Positions 40,446 to 41,155 of a stretch of DNA of 41,155 nt are shown piece by piece (position 1 is the first letter of the stretch; every line of letters starts with the position of its first letter). The position numbers and the translations under genes were made by a program. This DNA is from Chara braunii. Taxonomy: Eukaryota > Streptophyta > Charophyceae > Charales > Characeae. A model generated the notes under the pieces. It did no database searches, was not told the origin of the DNA, and saw nothing but the letters and a program-made list of their open reading frames with translations. The stretch covers positions 701,327 to 742,481 of the forward strand of contig BFEA01000179.1 in assembly GCA_003427395.1 (NCBI GenBank). The letters are read 5' to 3'.

Positions 40446-40650
40446 AATTAATATATATATATATATACATATATACATACATACATACATATATACGGGG
40501 TTGTCAGGACGAACGTACGGAGGCCCCTAAGCGGACCCCCAAACGTTCGGGCGTTCGGGTCCCCGTACGGGGCCCGAAGCTGAAGGGGTTCAAACCCCGC
40601 AAAAACATATTTTGACACCTAAATATTATCATTTTTTTCTTACTATCTTT
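40446..40650. mobile_element. End of a GTTCGG/CGTACGG-armed element with hAT-like terminus
   Basis: After a TA/TACA repeat (40446-40495) comes GGGGTTGTCAGGACGAACG, then an arm with CGTACGG, CGTTCGG and GGCCCGAA words (to about 40600) and an AT-rich core. The GGGTTGTCA start resembles the inverted end at 28295. The other end is not in the window. Confidence 0.45.
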
Positions 40651-40706
40651 CTGTGAGTTTATTGTGATGTAAGGTATCTCCCTCTTCATTTTGAAGCCAT
40701 TCTGTA

Positions 40707-40975
40707 CAGCCAAAACAAAATGAAAAATTGGCAAAGATGGTGGTGTCAAAACTTGCTTGCCCACTCACTAATTTGTTTTTCCTCTTTTTTCACTTTTTGT
40801 TTTTCCTTTATTTCGGGGCATGAAACAAAATATTATTTAAGAAAAAATTATTTGTAGATTCTCTATTATGTGGGATACACATATACAAATTTTCATGGCA
40901 TTTGTCACAGCCAAAAAAAAAAAAAAATCACCAAAGACGGCGGTGTCAAAAACGTGCTCGCCCACTCAATAATTT
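40707..40975. repeat. Two direct repeats about 200 bp apart
   Basis: 40707-40774 and 40907-40975 share CAGCCAAAA, then AAAGA-GG-GGTGTCAAAA and TTGCCCACTCA-like ends, with a few differences. They lie within the AT-rich part of the element that begins near 40497. Confidence 0.75.
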
Positions 40976-41116
40976 TATTCTCATTTTATTTTTTTAATTT
41001 TTATTATTATTATTTATTTTTAGTATTTGATTTTTATTTCAAATTTGGTAAAGAAATCGTTGAGGCAAATGTTGTTTAGTTTATTCTTTTGTATAACATA
41101 TATTGTTTTCAGAGTT

Positions 41117-41118
<2 letters not shown>

Positions 41119-41155
<37 letters not shown>
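41119..41155. repeat. Poly-T run at the window end
   Basis: About 36 T at the very end. It could be the A tail of a minus-strand retroposon or simply a homopolymer where the sequence was cut. Confidence 0.9.

Noticed and set aside
1-41155. CRISPR arrays or prokaryotic operons
   Set aside because: No evenly spaced repeats with unique spacers and no tightly packed coding frames. Introns and repeats show eukaryotic DNA.

Overview
The window looks like intergenic, transposon-rich nuclear DNA of a eukaryote with GT-AG introns, sequenced as a draft (two runs of N at 9144-9639 and 27104-27889, both starting in GA/CT microsatellites). A decayed Ty3/gypsy retrotransposon primed by initiator tRNA-Met, a fragment of plastid ndhF inserted in the nuclear DNA, many mono- to tetranucleotide repeats and sparse exons point to a photosynthetic streptophyte. 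A charophyte such as Chara is my best guess from general resemblance; this is inference.

Layout. 1-1770: a patch packed with small perfect hairpins, holding a tRNA-like segment and a U6 snRNA-like sequence interrupted by two hairpins. 1771-4210: nothing coding seen. 4215-8490: two diverged copies of one purine-rich segment; the first is split by a 351-bp non-autonomous DNA transposon with a perfect 8-bp target duplication, and the second shows the site without it. 8673-19504: a second transposon with a related terminus and its own perfect 8-bp duplication, into whose GT repeat a 9.07-kb gypsy element (9775-18841) has inserted. 19998-26561: exon-like pieces of a gene I cannot identify, ending in an acidic minisatellite exon and a basic tail with an internal repeat. 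23632-23992: a second copy of the 351-bp element family. 27890-28295: GC-word arm, TTTA core and hAT-like end of another element. 28296-33000: repeats and the ndhF fragment. 33405-39709: exons of a KDZ (Kyakuja-Dileera-Zisupton) type transposase gene, with a cysteine-cluster exon at the start and two core exons that join in frame across an intron. 39710-41155: minisatellite, microsatellites and the end of yet another GC-word element, finishing in poly-T.

The theme is a set of small DNA transposons whose ends carry arrays of a short self-complementary GC-rich word (GTTCG, CCGCGGTC, CCCGG, GGCCCC) around an AT-rich core. Two families share a terminus close to CTRYGTARCA and make 8-bp target duplications. 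The KDZ transposase gene is a candidate source of the activity, because the superfamily is reported to make 8-bp duplications. That link is inference. No complete, clearly functional host gene is visible.
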